From Deltaproteobacteria bacterium (lineage in GTDB: Bacteria > Myxococcota_A > UBA9042 > PHBI01 > JACKFB01): a stretch of 64,000 nucleotides of DNA. Made by a program: the position numbers and the translations under genes. Positions 19,258-29,898 of the stretch are shown here, one piece after another. The notes below the pieces were generated by a model, which did not search any database, was not told where the DNA came from, and saw nothing but the letters and a program-made list of their open reading frames with translations. The first letter of the stretch is position 1. Each line of letters begins with the position of its first letter. Location: NCBI GenBank assembly GCA_020632695.1, contig JACKFB010000003.1, forward strand, positions 62,001 to 126,000. The letters are read 5' to 3'.

Positions 19258-20700
19258 ATGGTCCGCGTACCAACCAGGCATCCGATGAGACACGCAAGCA
19301 AGGCCGGCATGGTCCTCGTCCTACTCGGCGCCGTCGGTGGCATCACGGGCTGGTGGTATCTGCGTGACACCCCCGGTGGGACCGAGGCGCCGGCGTCGGC
19401 CCCGACGCTGTCAGCGGCGCCGGCGCCCACGGCGACCCCCACGGCGCCGGCCGCGACGAGCGAGGTCAACCCCTACCCGGTCGACGGGACCTCCTTGTGG
19501 GACCGCGAGGTGGTCCTGGTGCCGGGCGGCACCTTCCTCATGGGGGCGCAGTCCACCGACCCCGACCAGCCGGGCTACGACCCCGACGCGCGCCCGGACG
19601 AGGGGCCCCCACATCCGGTGACGCTCTCGCCCTACTACATCGACGTCTACGAGGTGAGCGCCCGCGAGTTCGCGGAGTGCGTGGAGGCCGGCGGCTGCGA
19701 TCGGGCGTCGGTGAGCTGGGACGGCGGGTATTTCACCATGGGCCGCGAGGGGGCGGGCGGCCACCCGGTCAACGGCGTGACCTGGCAGGGGGCGGCCGAC
19801 TTCTGCCGCTGGCGCGAGGGCCGCCTGCCGACCGAGGCCGAGTGGGAGTTCGCCGCGCGGGGGCCCGGAGGCGCCATCTACCCCATGCCCGGCCGCGATC
19901 CCTGCGTCTGGATGATCCCGACCTACACGGCGCGGCGGGTGCCGGTGCCGGACGGGAGCTGCGCGGCCCGTGGCACCGTCTCCGAAGCCACCATGGGTGA
20001 TTTCAGCTACTTCGGCGTGCTGGGGATGACCAGCAACGTCGTCGAGTGGGTGGCCGACTGGTACGCGGCCGACGCCTACCGTCGCGGGCCGGTCCAGGAC
20101 CCGACGGGCCCGGCCACCGGCACCGAGCGGGTGCAGCGCGGTGGCGGCTGGACCTACGACATGCGCCGCGACCTGCGCTCCGCCGGGCGCGGGGCGACGG
20201 AACCGACGCTGATCATGGACGACGTGGGTTTCCGCTGCGCGTACGGGCCGGAGCGCTTGCCGCCCCACGCCGCCGCCGCGTTGATCGCGCGAGGTCTCGA
20301 CGCGACCGGCGGCCGGCCGATCGAGGGGACGGCGCCGCCGGGTGACGAGCGGGAGCGCCTGGGCCCGCTGGCGGTGGGGCTGGAGCTGCCCGGCGGGTGG
20401 AAGATCGAGCGCGTGCTGGTGGTCGAGGAGGGAGCTGGCCTGCATCTGCGGGCCGACGACGACGCCACGGTGACGCTCATGCTGGCGCCGCACGGCGACG
20501 TCGAGCAGTCCTTCGCCGCGCTGGGCGGGGCGGCGCTGTTCCACTACGACGCGACGGTGGAGTCCGGCCGCTTCGTCCGGGCGGCGCGTGAGGTGGCGAA
20601 GCGGCTCCTCGACGCCGCCGGGGAGCGGCCGATGCCGCAGGCGCTGGAAGCGTGGATCGCCGAGGGGGGGCCCGAGGCGGACGCCGGGGCTGACCCCTGA
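19258..20700 (+). CDS. membrane-anchored FGE-sulfatase/SUMF1-like protein
   Basis: The 480-residue product has one N-terminal transmembrane segment (about 17-35) and a Pro/Ala/Thr linker. A formylglycine-generating-enzyme-like domain spans about 85-335: VLVPGGTFLMGA, DEGPPHPVTLSPYYIDVYEV, HPVNGVTWQGAADFCRWREG, LPTEAEWEFAARG, RGGGWTYDMRRDLRSAGR, GFRCAYG. Domains of this fold include FGE, EgtB and many unassigned proteins; the active Cys pair of true FGE is not evident, so the activity is unknown. A C-terminal domain of about 130 residues is unrecognised. ATG 19285 is an alternative start. The gene ends three bases before the convergent DprE1-like gene. Confidence 0.85.
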   Translation: MVRVPTRHPMRHASKAGMVLVLLGAVGGITGWWYLRDTPGGTEAPASAPTLSAAPAPTATPTAPAATSEVNPYPVDGTSLWDREVVLVPGGTFLMGAQSTDPDQPGYDPDARPDEGPPHPVTLSPYYIDVYEVSAREFAECVEAGGCDRASVSWDGGYFTMGREGAGGHPVNGVTWQGAADFCRWREGRLPTEAEWEFAARGPGGAIYPMPGRDPCVWMIPTYTARRVPVPDGSCAARGTVSEATMGDFSYFGVLGMTSNVVEWVADWYAADAYRRGPVQDPTGPATGTERVQRGGGWTYDMRRDLRSAGRGATEPTLIMDDVGFRCAYGPERLPPHAAAALIARGLDATGGRPIEGTAPPGDERERLGPLAVGLELPGGWKIERVLVVEEGAGLHLRADDDATVTLMLAPHGDVEQSFAALGGAALFHYDATVESGRFVRAAREVAKRLLDAAGERPMPQALEAWIAEGGPEADAGADP

Positions 20701-20703
20701 CCC

Positions 20704-22167
20704 TCACGCCGCCGGCAGCCCCGGGAGCTGAGGGAGCACGCGGCGGCTCAGCTCGCTGCTGAGCAGGCCGTCGGGATCCAGGCGCCGCTTGAGCGCGACG
20801 AAAGTGTCGATGCGCTCGGGTCCGAAGGTGGCCAGCACCTGGTCGGGGCGCGCGACGGCGTCCTTGGCGAAGTAGAAGCGGCCGCCGGCGTCGACCACGA
20901 TGTCGCCGATGGCCCGGCCCAGCTCCCACACGCGCTCGCGGTTGCGTGCGGTGACCCGCAGGTCCATGGCCATCGAGTAGCCGTCCAGGGCGTGGGAGAG
21001 CAGGAAGTCGTCGGGGCGATGGCGCTTGAACACGCCGAGATACGGCACCAGGTCGTGGGCGTGGCAGGTCTCGATGATGCGGCGCATGGTCTGGCGCGCG
21101 CCGTCGGCCGGGATGAAGGGCTGGACCTGGATGAAGCCGCCCAGGCCGTAGGCGTCGCGCCAGCGCGGGACATAGTCCAGCAGGAAGGCGAAGGCGACGT
21201 GGGACTGCAGCACGGTGCGGCCGGGGCGCTCCAGCAGCCGCGAGGAGGTGTACTTGGCCAGGTTGACCAGGCGCATCCCCAGGTCGTTGACCCACGGGCG
21301 GAGCAGCTTCCACATCAGGCCGCGAGGCACGACGCCGAAGAAGCGGTCGGGCAGATCCTGGGCGTCGGGGTCCAGGGTGCGCCTCGGGTCGGGATCCTCG
21401 CCCGGCGCCAGGTGCCGGGCGGCGTGGATGACCGAGCGCCCGAGCCCGCGGCCCCGCGCGAAGAGGTCGGTCCAGCCCACCAGGTAGTCGGCCTCGGGCA
21501 GGCGCGCGTCGAAGGCCTCGAAGAGCGCGTCGAGGTTCGGCACCGCCAGCCCCTCCACCCGCAGGTTGCCCGAGTGCACGCGGTGCAGCCCCAGCCGCAC
21601 CCGGGTCAGGGCTCCGAGCATCCCGAAGCCCCCGATCGCGGCCCGGAACACGTCGGCGTTCTGCTCGGGCGAGCACCGCAGCGTCTCGCCGGTGGGCGTC
21701 AGCAGGTCGAAGTCCAGGACGTGGTCGCCGAAGGGGCCGGCGCGAAAGTGGTTCTTGCCGTGGATGTTCATGGCCACGCAGCCGCCGACGGTCGGGAACA
21801 TCGTCCCCGGCACCACCGAGGGCCAGTAGCCGTCGGCCAGGGTGTGGCGCCACAGCCCCTCGATGGTCACGCCGGGCTGCACGTCGATGACGCCAGTGGC
21901 CGGATCCCAGGAGAGCACCCGGTCGAGCTGACAGGTGTCGACGACCAGGTGACCGCCGTTGAGCGCGGCGTCGCCGTAGCTGCGGCCGGCGCCGCGGAAG
22001 GCCAGGGGCTGCCGCTCCTCGGCCGCGCGCAGCACCAGCGCTCGCAGCGCGTCGGTGGACTCCGGCACGTAGCGAACCGCAGCCGATCCGACGGCGCGGC
22101 CGAACCCGTCCAGCGCCGCCCGCGGGCCCTGGTTCAGGCGTCGAGTGCCGGAGGAGCGTCGTGCCAC
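20704..22167 (-). CDS. DprE1-like FAD-dependent oxidase (decaprenylphosphoryl-ribose 2'-oxidase family)
   Basis: The 487-residue product has a PCMH-type FAD-binding domain with GAGRSYGDAALN (59-70) and GGCVAMNIHGKNHF (128-141), both strongly diagnostic of DprE1. An ALO-type substrate domain follows. DprE1 oxidises the 2'-OH of polyprenylphosphoryl ribose, and DprE2 reduces the ketone to give the arabinose donor. The GTG start is one base after the stop of the DprE2-like gene. My alignment of DGYSMAMDL with the mycobacterial NICVDF segment puts Ala400 at the Cys that benzothiazinones attack. The pathway role rests on family and neighbour; the polyprenyl substrate in this organism is inferred. 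Confidence 0.88.
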   Translation of the reverse strand: MARRSSGTRRLNQGPRAALDGFGRAVGSAAVRYVPESTDALRALVLRAAEERQPLAFRGAGRSYGDAALNGGHLVVDTCQLDRVLSWDPATGVIDVQPGVTIEGLWRHTLADGYWPSVVPGTMFPTVGGCVAMNIHGKNHFRAGPFGDHVLDFDLLTPTGETLRCSPEQNADVFRAAIGGFGMLGALTRVRLGLHRVHSGNLRVEGLAVPNLDALFEAFDARLPEADYLVGWTDLFARGRGLGRSVIHAARHLAPGEDPDPRRTLDPDAQDLPDRFFGVVPRGLMWKLLRPWVNDLGMRLVNLAKYTSSRLLERPGRTVLQSHVAFAFLLDYVPRWRDAYGLGGFIQVQPFIPADGARQTMRRIIETCHAHDLVPYLGVFKRHRPDDFLLSHALDGYSMAMDLRVTARNRERVWELGRAIGDIVVDAGGRFYFAKDAVARPDQVLATFGPERIDTFVALKRRLDPDGLLSSELSRRVLPQLPGLPAA

Positions 22168-22168
22168 G

Positions 22169-22921
22169 TCAGATGTTGGTCCGGCGGAAGAGCCACGAGG
22201 GGATGGCCCGCACGATGAACCCCACCAGCGCCCAGCGTCGCGGCACGAAGCCGGTCCGCGAGCGCCCGGTGGCCAGCGCCAGGCAGGCCCGCGCCGCGTC
22301 CTCCACCGGGATGGGCGCCAACCCGGGCGGGTGTCCCGGCAGATCGGCGGTCATCACCGTGTCGACGAAGCCCGGCTTGGCGGTGACCACGTCGACGCCG
22401 TAGCGGGAGACGCGGTTGCGCAGCGCCTCCAGGTAGGTGCTGAGCCCCGCCTTCGACGTGCAGTAGGCGGGGTTGGCGCGGCGGCCGCGCTCGCCGGCGA
22501 TCGACGAGATGCCCAGCAGCGTCCCGGCGCGCTGGGCCTCCATGTGGGCCGCGGCCGGGTTGAGCCAGGCCATCGCGCCCAAGAGGTTCACGTCGATGGT
22601 CAGGCGGTCGCGCTCGAAGTCGTACTCGTGCTCGGCGACCGCGGGGAGGACGCCCGCCGCGTAGACCAGGAGGTCCAGCCCGCCGAGCTCGGCGACCAGC
22701 TCGTCGAAGAGCCCGGGGATGCGGTCGGTGTCGCACACGTCGTGCACCCGGACCAGCGCGTCGCCGCCGGCCGCGGCGATCTCGGAGCGCGCCTGCTCGA
22801 GCTCGTCCGCGCGGCGGGCCAGCAGCGCGACGCGCGCCCCCGAGGCAGCGAGCTGGCGGGCGATGGAGCGTCCGATGCCCGAGGAGGCACCGACGACGAT
22901 GGCATGACGGAAACGCTGCAC
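22169..22921 (-). CDS. DprE2-like short-chain dehydrogenase
   Basis: The 250-residue product has GASSGIG at 11-17 for NAD(P) binding and the catalytic set Ser139/140, Tyr153 and Lys157 (YCTSK). The C-terminus VGFIVRAIPSWLFRR matches the typical DprE2 tail. It is expected to reduce the 2'-keto polyprenylphosphoryl sugar made by the DprE1-like partner, completing ribose-to-arabinose epimerisation. The GTG start lies 15 bases after the stop of the PEGA/TPR gene and the stop lies one base before the DprE1-like start, so the two are probably co-expressed. Confidence 0.88.
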   Translation of the reverse strand: MQRFRHAIVVGASSGIGRSIARQLAASGARVALLARRADELEQARSEIAAAGGDALVRVHDVCDTDRIPGLFDELVAELGGLDLLVYAAGVLPAVAEHEYDFERDRLTIDVNLLGAMAWLNPAAAHMEAQRAGTLLGISSIAGERGRRANPAYCTSKAGLSTYLEALRNRVSRYGVDVVTAKPGFVDTVMTADLPGHPPGLAPIPVEDAARACLALATGRSRTGFVPRRWALVGFIVRAIPSWLFRRTNI

Positions 22922-22936
22922 GGAGACCCTGCGGGT

Positions 22937-24139
22937 TCAGAAGGAGAGGCGCGCGCCCAGACCCACGCCGCCGCGTGTGGGGGCGATGACGGGCGCCAGC
23001 CGGGGCGTCGCCACCTCGCCCTCCGAGCGCGCGTGCGGCTTGCGCATCAGGAAGTAGATGCCCACGCCGACGGCGGCCGCGCCCACGCCATACGAGATGA
23101 AGGCGACCGTCTGCTCGCGCTCGGCCCGGGTCTCGAGCGTCTGGAAGCGCTCGTCGTCGGAGGTGGTCGTGGGGTCGTTCACCACCGCGCCCGCGTCATT
23201 GGCGTTGCTGAAGGCCAGCCCGTGCATGACGGCCCCCAGGATGGCCACGCCGACGCCGCCGCCGATGAAGGCCACGCCCAGCGTGGGCCGCGGTCCGCCC
23301 ACCATGGCCGGCGGCGCGGGGGGCTCCAGCGGTTCCATCAGCGCCCGCACCGCCGTCTCCCGGTCGGCCACGACCAGGACGCGCTCCTCGAAGGGGTGGC
23401 GGCCCGCGCTCTCGACGCGCACCACGTGCTCGCCCTCCTCGATCGGCACGGCGCTCAGCGGCGTGGACCCCGCCGGGCTGCCGTCGATGGTCACCGCGGC
23501 CCCCTCCACCGGAGCGACCACGGCGATGAAGCCCTTGCGCGCCATCGGCGGCAGCACCAGCTCCACGGTGAGCTCGGCGCCGGCCGTCACGTCGACCTCG
23601 GCGTCACCGTCGACGAAGCCGGGCCGGGTCCCGCTCACCCGCAGCCGCCCCGCCGGGACCCACAGCTCGGCAGGCGCCACCGCGTGGGTCTCGAGCGGCT
23701 CGCCGTCCACGGTGAACCGGAGCTGCACCTGCGCCGACGGCGTCGAGGTCACCCGCACCAGCCCATGGGTCTCGCGCAGCTTCGCCTGCAGCGCCACCAC
23801 CCGCTTGCGTGCGTCGGCGGCGAATGTGTACTCCGGGTCCATCTCCAGCGCACGCCGGAACTCGCCCAGCGCCGTCACCCGCTGCCCCAGCTCCTCGTGA
23901 GCGCGGGCCAGGTTGTGCAGGATCTCCGGGTGCGGGTAGAGCTTGAAGGCCTGGTCGAAGCGCGTCGCGGCCTCGGCGAAGCGCCCGGCCCGCGCCATCT
24001 CGAGCCCCTCCTCCACAAGGATGCCCGCCTGGGCGCGGTCGTCCTGCGCACGCGCCGCCGGGCCCAGGACGCCGAGGCACACCGCACACGCCGCCGCCAC
24101 GAGCAGCGCGCGCGAGCGACCGAGCCTCGGGCTCTGCAC
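22937..24139 (-). CDS. secreted TPR/PEGA-domain protein
   Basis: The 400-residue product has a signal peptide (ALLVAAACAVCLGVLGPAARA). TPR motifs cover about 40-115 (GRFAEAATRFDQAFKLYPHP, ALGEFRRALEMDPEYTFAAD). Beta-rich PEGA-type segments follow (GAAVTIDGSPAGSTPLSAVP, EGEHVVRVESAGRHPF). Two transmembrane helices near the C-terminus precede a final beta-like segment GGVGLGARLSF. Proteins with this plan are abundant in Myxococcota and are presumed envelope components; no molecular function is established. It sits three bases from the upstream secreted gene, in a run with the DprE1/DprE2-like pair. Confidence 0.85.
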   Translation of the reverse strand: MQSPRLGRSRALLVAAACAVCLGVLGPAARAQDDRAQAGILVEEGLEMARAGRFAEAATRFDQAFKLYPHPEILHNLARAHEELGQRVTALGEFRRALEMDPEYTFAADARKRVVALQAKLRETHGLVRVTSTPSAQVQLRFTVDGEPLETHAVAPAELWVPAGRLRVSGTRPGFVDGDAEVDVTAGAELTVELVLPPMARKGFIAVVAPVEGAAVTIDGSPAGSTPLSAVPIEEGEHVVRVESAGRHPFEERVLVVADRETAVRALMEPLEPPAPPAMVGGPRPTLGVAFIGGGVGVAILGAVMHGLAFSNANDAGAVVNDPTTTSDDERFQTLETRAEREQTVAFISYGVGAAAVGVGIYFLMRKPHARSEGEVATPRLAPVIAPTRGGVGLGARLSF

Positions 24140-24142
24140 CGC

Positions 24143-24850
24143 CTACTCCAGCGGGCTGCAGATGAGCTGCGCCGAGTCGAGATAGAGACCCGACCCGCCG
24201 CGCATCCCGGTCACGACGTACCCCTTGGGGCACTTGACCTCGTAGGCCACGCCGCCGTCGCCGCCCGCTCGCGCGGTCAGCCGCGTCTTGGTCCCCACGC
24301 TGGCCCGGCCGCCGCCCTGTTTGAGGCGGTCCTCGATGTCGGCGGCGCTCAGCGTGCCGATGCGGTCGGCCGCCTTGGCGTGCTCGGCCTCGTACGCCAG
24401 ACCCGCCGTCTCGGCGTAGTCGACCACCTTGCGCCCGCCGGGGCCCGTCGCGTCTCCGCCGCGCCCTCCGGTCGCCGCACTCGGCGCCTCGGTGCGGGCG
24501 CTGGGGTCCAGCCGCTCGCGCACGATCTCGTCGCCGCCGGTGATCGACACGGCCAGATACACGTGCGCGATGTCCACGTTCGGCGGGATCGGGCGCTTCT
24601 CGCCCAGCGTCGCCACGTACCGCCCGCTGTCCACCGCGACGAAGTGGCTCTCGGTCCACAGCGACTTGCCGCCCTTGGCGTTCTGATGCAGCGAGAAGGT
24701 CAGCGGGAACACGCCGCCCACGGGCTTGCGGCTGGCGTCCTCGAGCTTGCCCTCGTAGACGAAGGTCCCGGCCTCCAGCCCCAGCGCGTGGCCACCGCCC
24801 AGCAGCAGCGCCAGCACCACACCGATGAGGACCGTGTTCCTTCCGCGCAT
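24143..24850 (-). CDS. secreted protein with C-terminal Cys motif, unknown function
   Basis: The 235-residue product has a signal peptide (LIGVVLALLLGGGHALG). An N-terminal beta domain is suggested by FVYEGKLEDASRKPVGGVFP and FSLHQNAKGGKSLWTESHFV, a pattern seen at the base of collagen- or fibre-like surface proteins. A linker and helix follow. The C-terminal block CPKGYVVTGMRGGSGLYLDS ends in QLICSPL and recalls jacalin- or tail-fibre-type G.SG..VD..QLIC motifs. A GGGAG stretch lies upstream of ATG 24850. It is transcribed towards the PEGA/TPR gene. A surface or adhesion role is an inference. Confidence 0.75.
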   Translation of the reverse strand: MRGRNTVLIGVVLALLLGGGHALGLEAGTFVYEGKLEDASRKPVGGVFPLTFSLHQNAKGGKSLWTESHFVAVDSGRYVATLGEKRPIPPNVDIAHVYLAVSITGGDEIVRERLDPSARTEAPSAATGGRGGDATGPGGRKVVDYAETAGLAYEAEHAKAADRIGTLSAADIEDRLKQGGGRASVGTKTRLTARAGGDGGVAYEVKCPKGYVVTGMRGGSGLYLDSAQLICSPLE

Positions 24851-24972
24851 CGCCTTCTCCCACGGCCTGCGGACGGCCCCGCCGCTTTGCCCGCGGGGCT
24901 CTGTGACTCGCCGTCCCGCCGTCGCGGGGACGTGACGGCTCAGCCTCGGTTTACGGGCGCGGTGCGTCGCTG

Positions 24973-26505
24973 TCAATCGCTGACCCCGGCGGGCGGCGAG
25001 GCAAACACGAGGTAACCGCCCTCCAAGGTCACGTGGTCGTGCGGCTCCAGCGGGAAGGGCGGGAGCCACCAGATCGGGCGCGCCGAGAGCAGCGCGTCGG
25101 CGAGCGGCGCGGCCAGCCCCTCGGCCATCTCCGGCGCCGGCGCCCGCAGAAGCCCCGCCGCGGACCCCGCCGCCGTGACGGTCACCGCCTCCGGGACCAG
25201 CCACACCGCGCGGTCGGCGCTCACCGCGAAGCTGGCCTCCACCTCGAAGCCGACGGTGATCGTCGCCAGCCGCACGCGCGCGCCGTCCAGCTCGGCATAG
25301 AGCTCCAGCGTCCACGAGGGCACCGACAGCGCCGCCCGCGCCTCGCCGCCCACGGTGTCCAGGACCAGCTCCGGCGCCTCGTCCGGCCACACCCGGACGG
25401 TGAGGGCGGTCTCGGGCGGCAGCGCGTCCAGCGCCGGCCATCCGGGCGCCAGCTCATCGGCGCGCCAGCTCAGGTCGTGGGCGATGCGCTCCCCGCACAG
25501 GCCCCCCGAGCGCCACAGGCCCCACACCGCCTGCTCGACGATGCTCGGCGCCAGCAGCAGCGCCGCCTCGGCGTCCACCGTCGGGATGGCCGTGGGCGGC
25601 GCCACGGCCCGATCGGGCGCCGGCGCGCACGGGTGCCCCTTGGTCTCGAGAGCCACCGCGTAGGGGACGTGGAGCCGCGCGCCGGCGAGCTGCCACCAGT
25701 TGTCCTGCTCGGCCTCCGACGCCCGCACCCGCGCCCGCACCCAGCCCTCGCCCACGCCGTCGTCGCCGAAGCGCACCGTCGCGTCGGTGGCGATGTCCAG
25801 CCCCATCGCCTCCGGCACGGCGTCGGCCAGCGTGGGCGCCAGCGCGTTGAACGCCTCCAGCGCGACGGCGTCCAGCACCGCCTCGGTCAGGTAGCCGTCG
25901 CTGGCCCCGGTGAACCTGCCGCCCGCGCTCAGCCCGATGTCGGGGCACTCCGACAGGTCGACCAGCGCGCCGGGCGCCTCGAGGCTGACCGCGCCCAGCC
26001 CCCCGGCGTGCACCCGGCCGAGCTTCGTCCGCGTCAGCGCCACCGTGCCCCGAAGCGCCGCCCCATCGAAGGCGACCGACACCTCGCACAGCGACTGGCC
26101 GCCCAGCTCCAGGGTCAGCGCCATCGGCTCCAGGGTGGCGGTCACCTCCAGCGTCACCCCCAACGGGTCCACGCCCAGCTCGACCGCGCCGGTGTGCAGC
26201 CTGGCGCTCTCGAAGCCCACCCCCACCGTGCTGGGCCCGCCGTCCGACGGCGCGGGCAGCGCCGAGTCGAACTCCAGCCCGTCGGGGAAGGCCGCGGTCA
26301 GGTCCTTGGCCACGCGCTGCGCCGCGACGCTCCAGCCGGCCTCGCCCAGCACCAGCACCATGGCGTTCGGGGTCGCCTGTCCGGCCGGCGGCGCGTCCGA
26401 ACCCAGCCCCTGCCCCCAGAATCCGGCCGCGCACCCGCCGAGGACCAGCCCCGCCAGCCCCACCGCGGCGGCACCCCGCACCACCGCTCGCCCCGCCGCG
26501 CTCAC
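24973..26505 (-). CDS. lipoprotein of unknown function
   Basis: The 510-residue product has a lipoprotein signal ending LAGLVLGGC, with the lipidated Cys at 25. The mature part is rich in beta-type segments (VGVGFESARLHTGAVELGVD, MALTLELGGQSLCEVSVAFD) and two amphipathic helical regions (EAVLDAVALEAFNALAPTLADAV, MAEGLAAPLADALLSA). The order resembles lipid-binding tubular domains, but I cannot assign a family. The GTG start overlaps the TGA of the upstream lipoprotein in a GTGA junction, so the two are probably produced together. Confidence 0.75.
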   Translation of the reverse strand: MSAAGRAVVRGAAAVGLAGLVLGGCAAGFWGQGLGSDAPPAGQATPNAMVLVLGEAGWSVAAQRVAKDLTAAFPDGLEFDSALPAPSDGGPSTVGVGFESARLHTGAVELGVDPLGVTLEVTATLEPMALTLELGGQSLCEVSVAFDGAALRGTVALTRTKLGRVHAGGLGAVSLEAPGALVDLSECPDIGLSAGGRFTGASDGYLTEAVLDAVALEAFNALAPTLADAVPEAMGLDIATDATVRFGDDGVGEGWVRARVRASEAEQDNWWQLAGARLHVPYAVALETKGHPCAPAPDRAVAPPTAIPTVDAEAALLLAPSIVEQAVWGLWRSGGLCGERIAHDLSWRADELAPGWPALDALPPETALTVRVWPDEAPELVLDTVGGEARAALSVPSWTLELYAELDGARVRLATITVGFEVEASFAVSADRAVWLVPEAVTVTAAGSAAGLLRAPAPEMAEGLAAPLADALLSARPIWWLPPFPLEPHDHVTLEGGYLVFASPPAGVSD

Positions 26506-27779
26506 GGGCCCACCGGCGGCGCCAGCTCGAAGGTGTCCAGCCGCGTGCGCAGCCTGGCGTCTCCGACCCACGGGCCGTAGGCGCCGCGGATGCGGCCGTC
26601 GTCGGCGATGCGGAAGTCCACGTGCCCGCCGGGCGGCATCCCCGCCACGTCCTCGACCTTCGAGACCACCGTCCCGACCACCGTCGCGTGGCGCATCACC
26701 AGGCGCCCGGCGTCCAGGTAGATCATGTGCGCCCGGCCCTGCGCGTCGTAGCGCAGCGCGACGTGCTGCCCCACCGGGGTCTGGCGCAGCGCCCCCGACT
26801 CGCCCGCCGCGTACACGCCGTCGTCGACGCGCAGCGGCCCCGACGCGGTGCCCTCGGGGCCCAGATACCGGAGCTGCCCGCGGGTGGCGTCGTAGTAGGC
26901 GATGCCCACGCGCCGCTTCGGGTCGAGCGCGATCCGGGCGAAGCGCCCCACGTCGCCCGTGTCCATCCCGCTCACCGGGTCCCACCCGTCGAGCACGCTC
27001 ACCCGCCAGCCATCCTGCTCGCGCACGGCCAGGTCCAGGTCGCCATGGGCCCGGTCGTAGAAGGCCACCCGGGGCTGACCCGCCACCAGCACCAGCGCGG
27101 CCCACTCGCCGCGGTCGATCTCCTCGTCCTCGTCGCACCCGGATGGCCGCGCGCACCCATCGACCGGCTCGTCCTGCCACCGCCCCTCGGGCGAGCGCAC
27201 GGCGTATCGCAGGCGGCGCTGCCCGCGATCGCGGTACGCCACGTGGACGCTGCCGTCCGGGCCCAGCGCCAGGCTCGAGTGCGAGCCGCGGTCGTTGTCC
27301 CCGCCGCCGTCGACCTGCTCGACCAGCAGCGTCCCATCGGGCGCCAGGCGCGCCCACATCAGCGCGTGGGCGTAGGCGTCGTACCAGGACAGATGCACCG
27401 CGTCGTCGTCGGCCACGGCGATGGAGGGCCACCGCCCGGCGTCGGCGTCCACGGTGCGGTGGTCCTCGACCCGCCAGCCGGCGACGATGCGATCGACGAA
27501 GCTGCCGTCGTGCTCCTCGGTGCGCACCACCAGGTTCGTGTAGCTCGTGTCGTAGGTCGCGATCACGAGGCGCCCGTCGGCGCGCACCGCGACCCGGGTG
27601 AAGCGGCCCAGGTCACCGGTGGTCTGGGGCGCCTCGACCGGCTGGCACACGCCGTCCACGCACACCTCGGCGCCCTCGCAGCCCGCGTCGGTGCACGCTG
27701 CGTCCTCTTTCGCGCCGCAGCCGCCGGCCAACGCCACCAGCACCGTCGCGCCGACCCACACCCTGTCGATGAAGCCCAT
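26502..27779 (-). CDS. lipoprotein with beta-propeller-like repeats
   Basis: The 425-residue product has a lipoprotein signal ending VLVALAGGC (Cys21). A short Cys-rich segment follows (CTDAGCEGAEVCVDGVC, the same style as the repeats in the Cys-rich protein at 9.5 kb). Repeated blocks of about 50 residues such as SIAVADDDAVHLSWYDAYAH, SLALGPDGSVHVAYRDRGQR, ALVLVAGQPRVAFYDRAHGD and RIALDPKRRVGIAYYDATRG suggest a six- or seven-blade propeller. Role unknown; a surface binding or scaffold function is likely. It is divergent from the Ser/Thr kinase gene. Confidence 0.8.
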   Translation of the reverse strand: MGFIDRVWVGATVLVALAGGCGAKEDAACTDAGCEGAEVCVDGVCQPVEAPQTTGDLGRFTRVAVRADGRLVIATYDTSYTNLVVRTEEHDGSFVDRIVAGWRVEDHRTVDADAGRWPSIAVADDDAVHLSWYDAYAHALMWARLAPDGTLLVEQVDGGGDNDRGSHSSLALGPDGSVHVAYRDRGQRRLRYAVRSPEGRWQDEPVDGCARPSGCDEDEEIDRGEWAALVLVAGQPRVAFYDRAHGDLDLAVREQDGWRVSVLDGWDPVSGMDTGDVGRFARIALDPKRRVGIAYYDATRGQLRYLGPEGTASGPLRVDDGVYAAGESGALRQTPVGQHVALRYDAQGRAHMIYLDAGRLVMRHATVVGTVVSKVEDVAGMPPGGHVDFRIADDGRIRGAYGPWVGDARLRTRLDTFELAPPVGP

Positions 27780-27895
27780 CGCGCGTCAGGCTATGCAGCG
27801 GAGCCCGATGGATCAACAATCACCGGCGATCGTGAGATCGGTCGGGCCCTTCGCCCGTCTCACGCTGGACGACGGACACCGGAGCGCGCTCGCCC

Positions 27896-29866
<1,971 letters not shown>

Positions 29867-29898
29867 GAGGCCCTGGCGGCCGAGAGCGCCCTGGGGCT

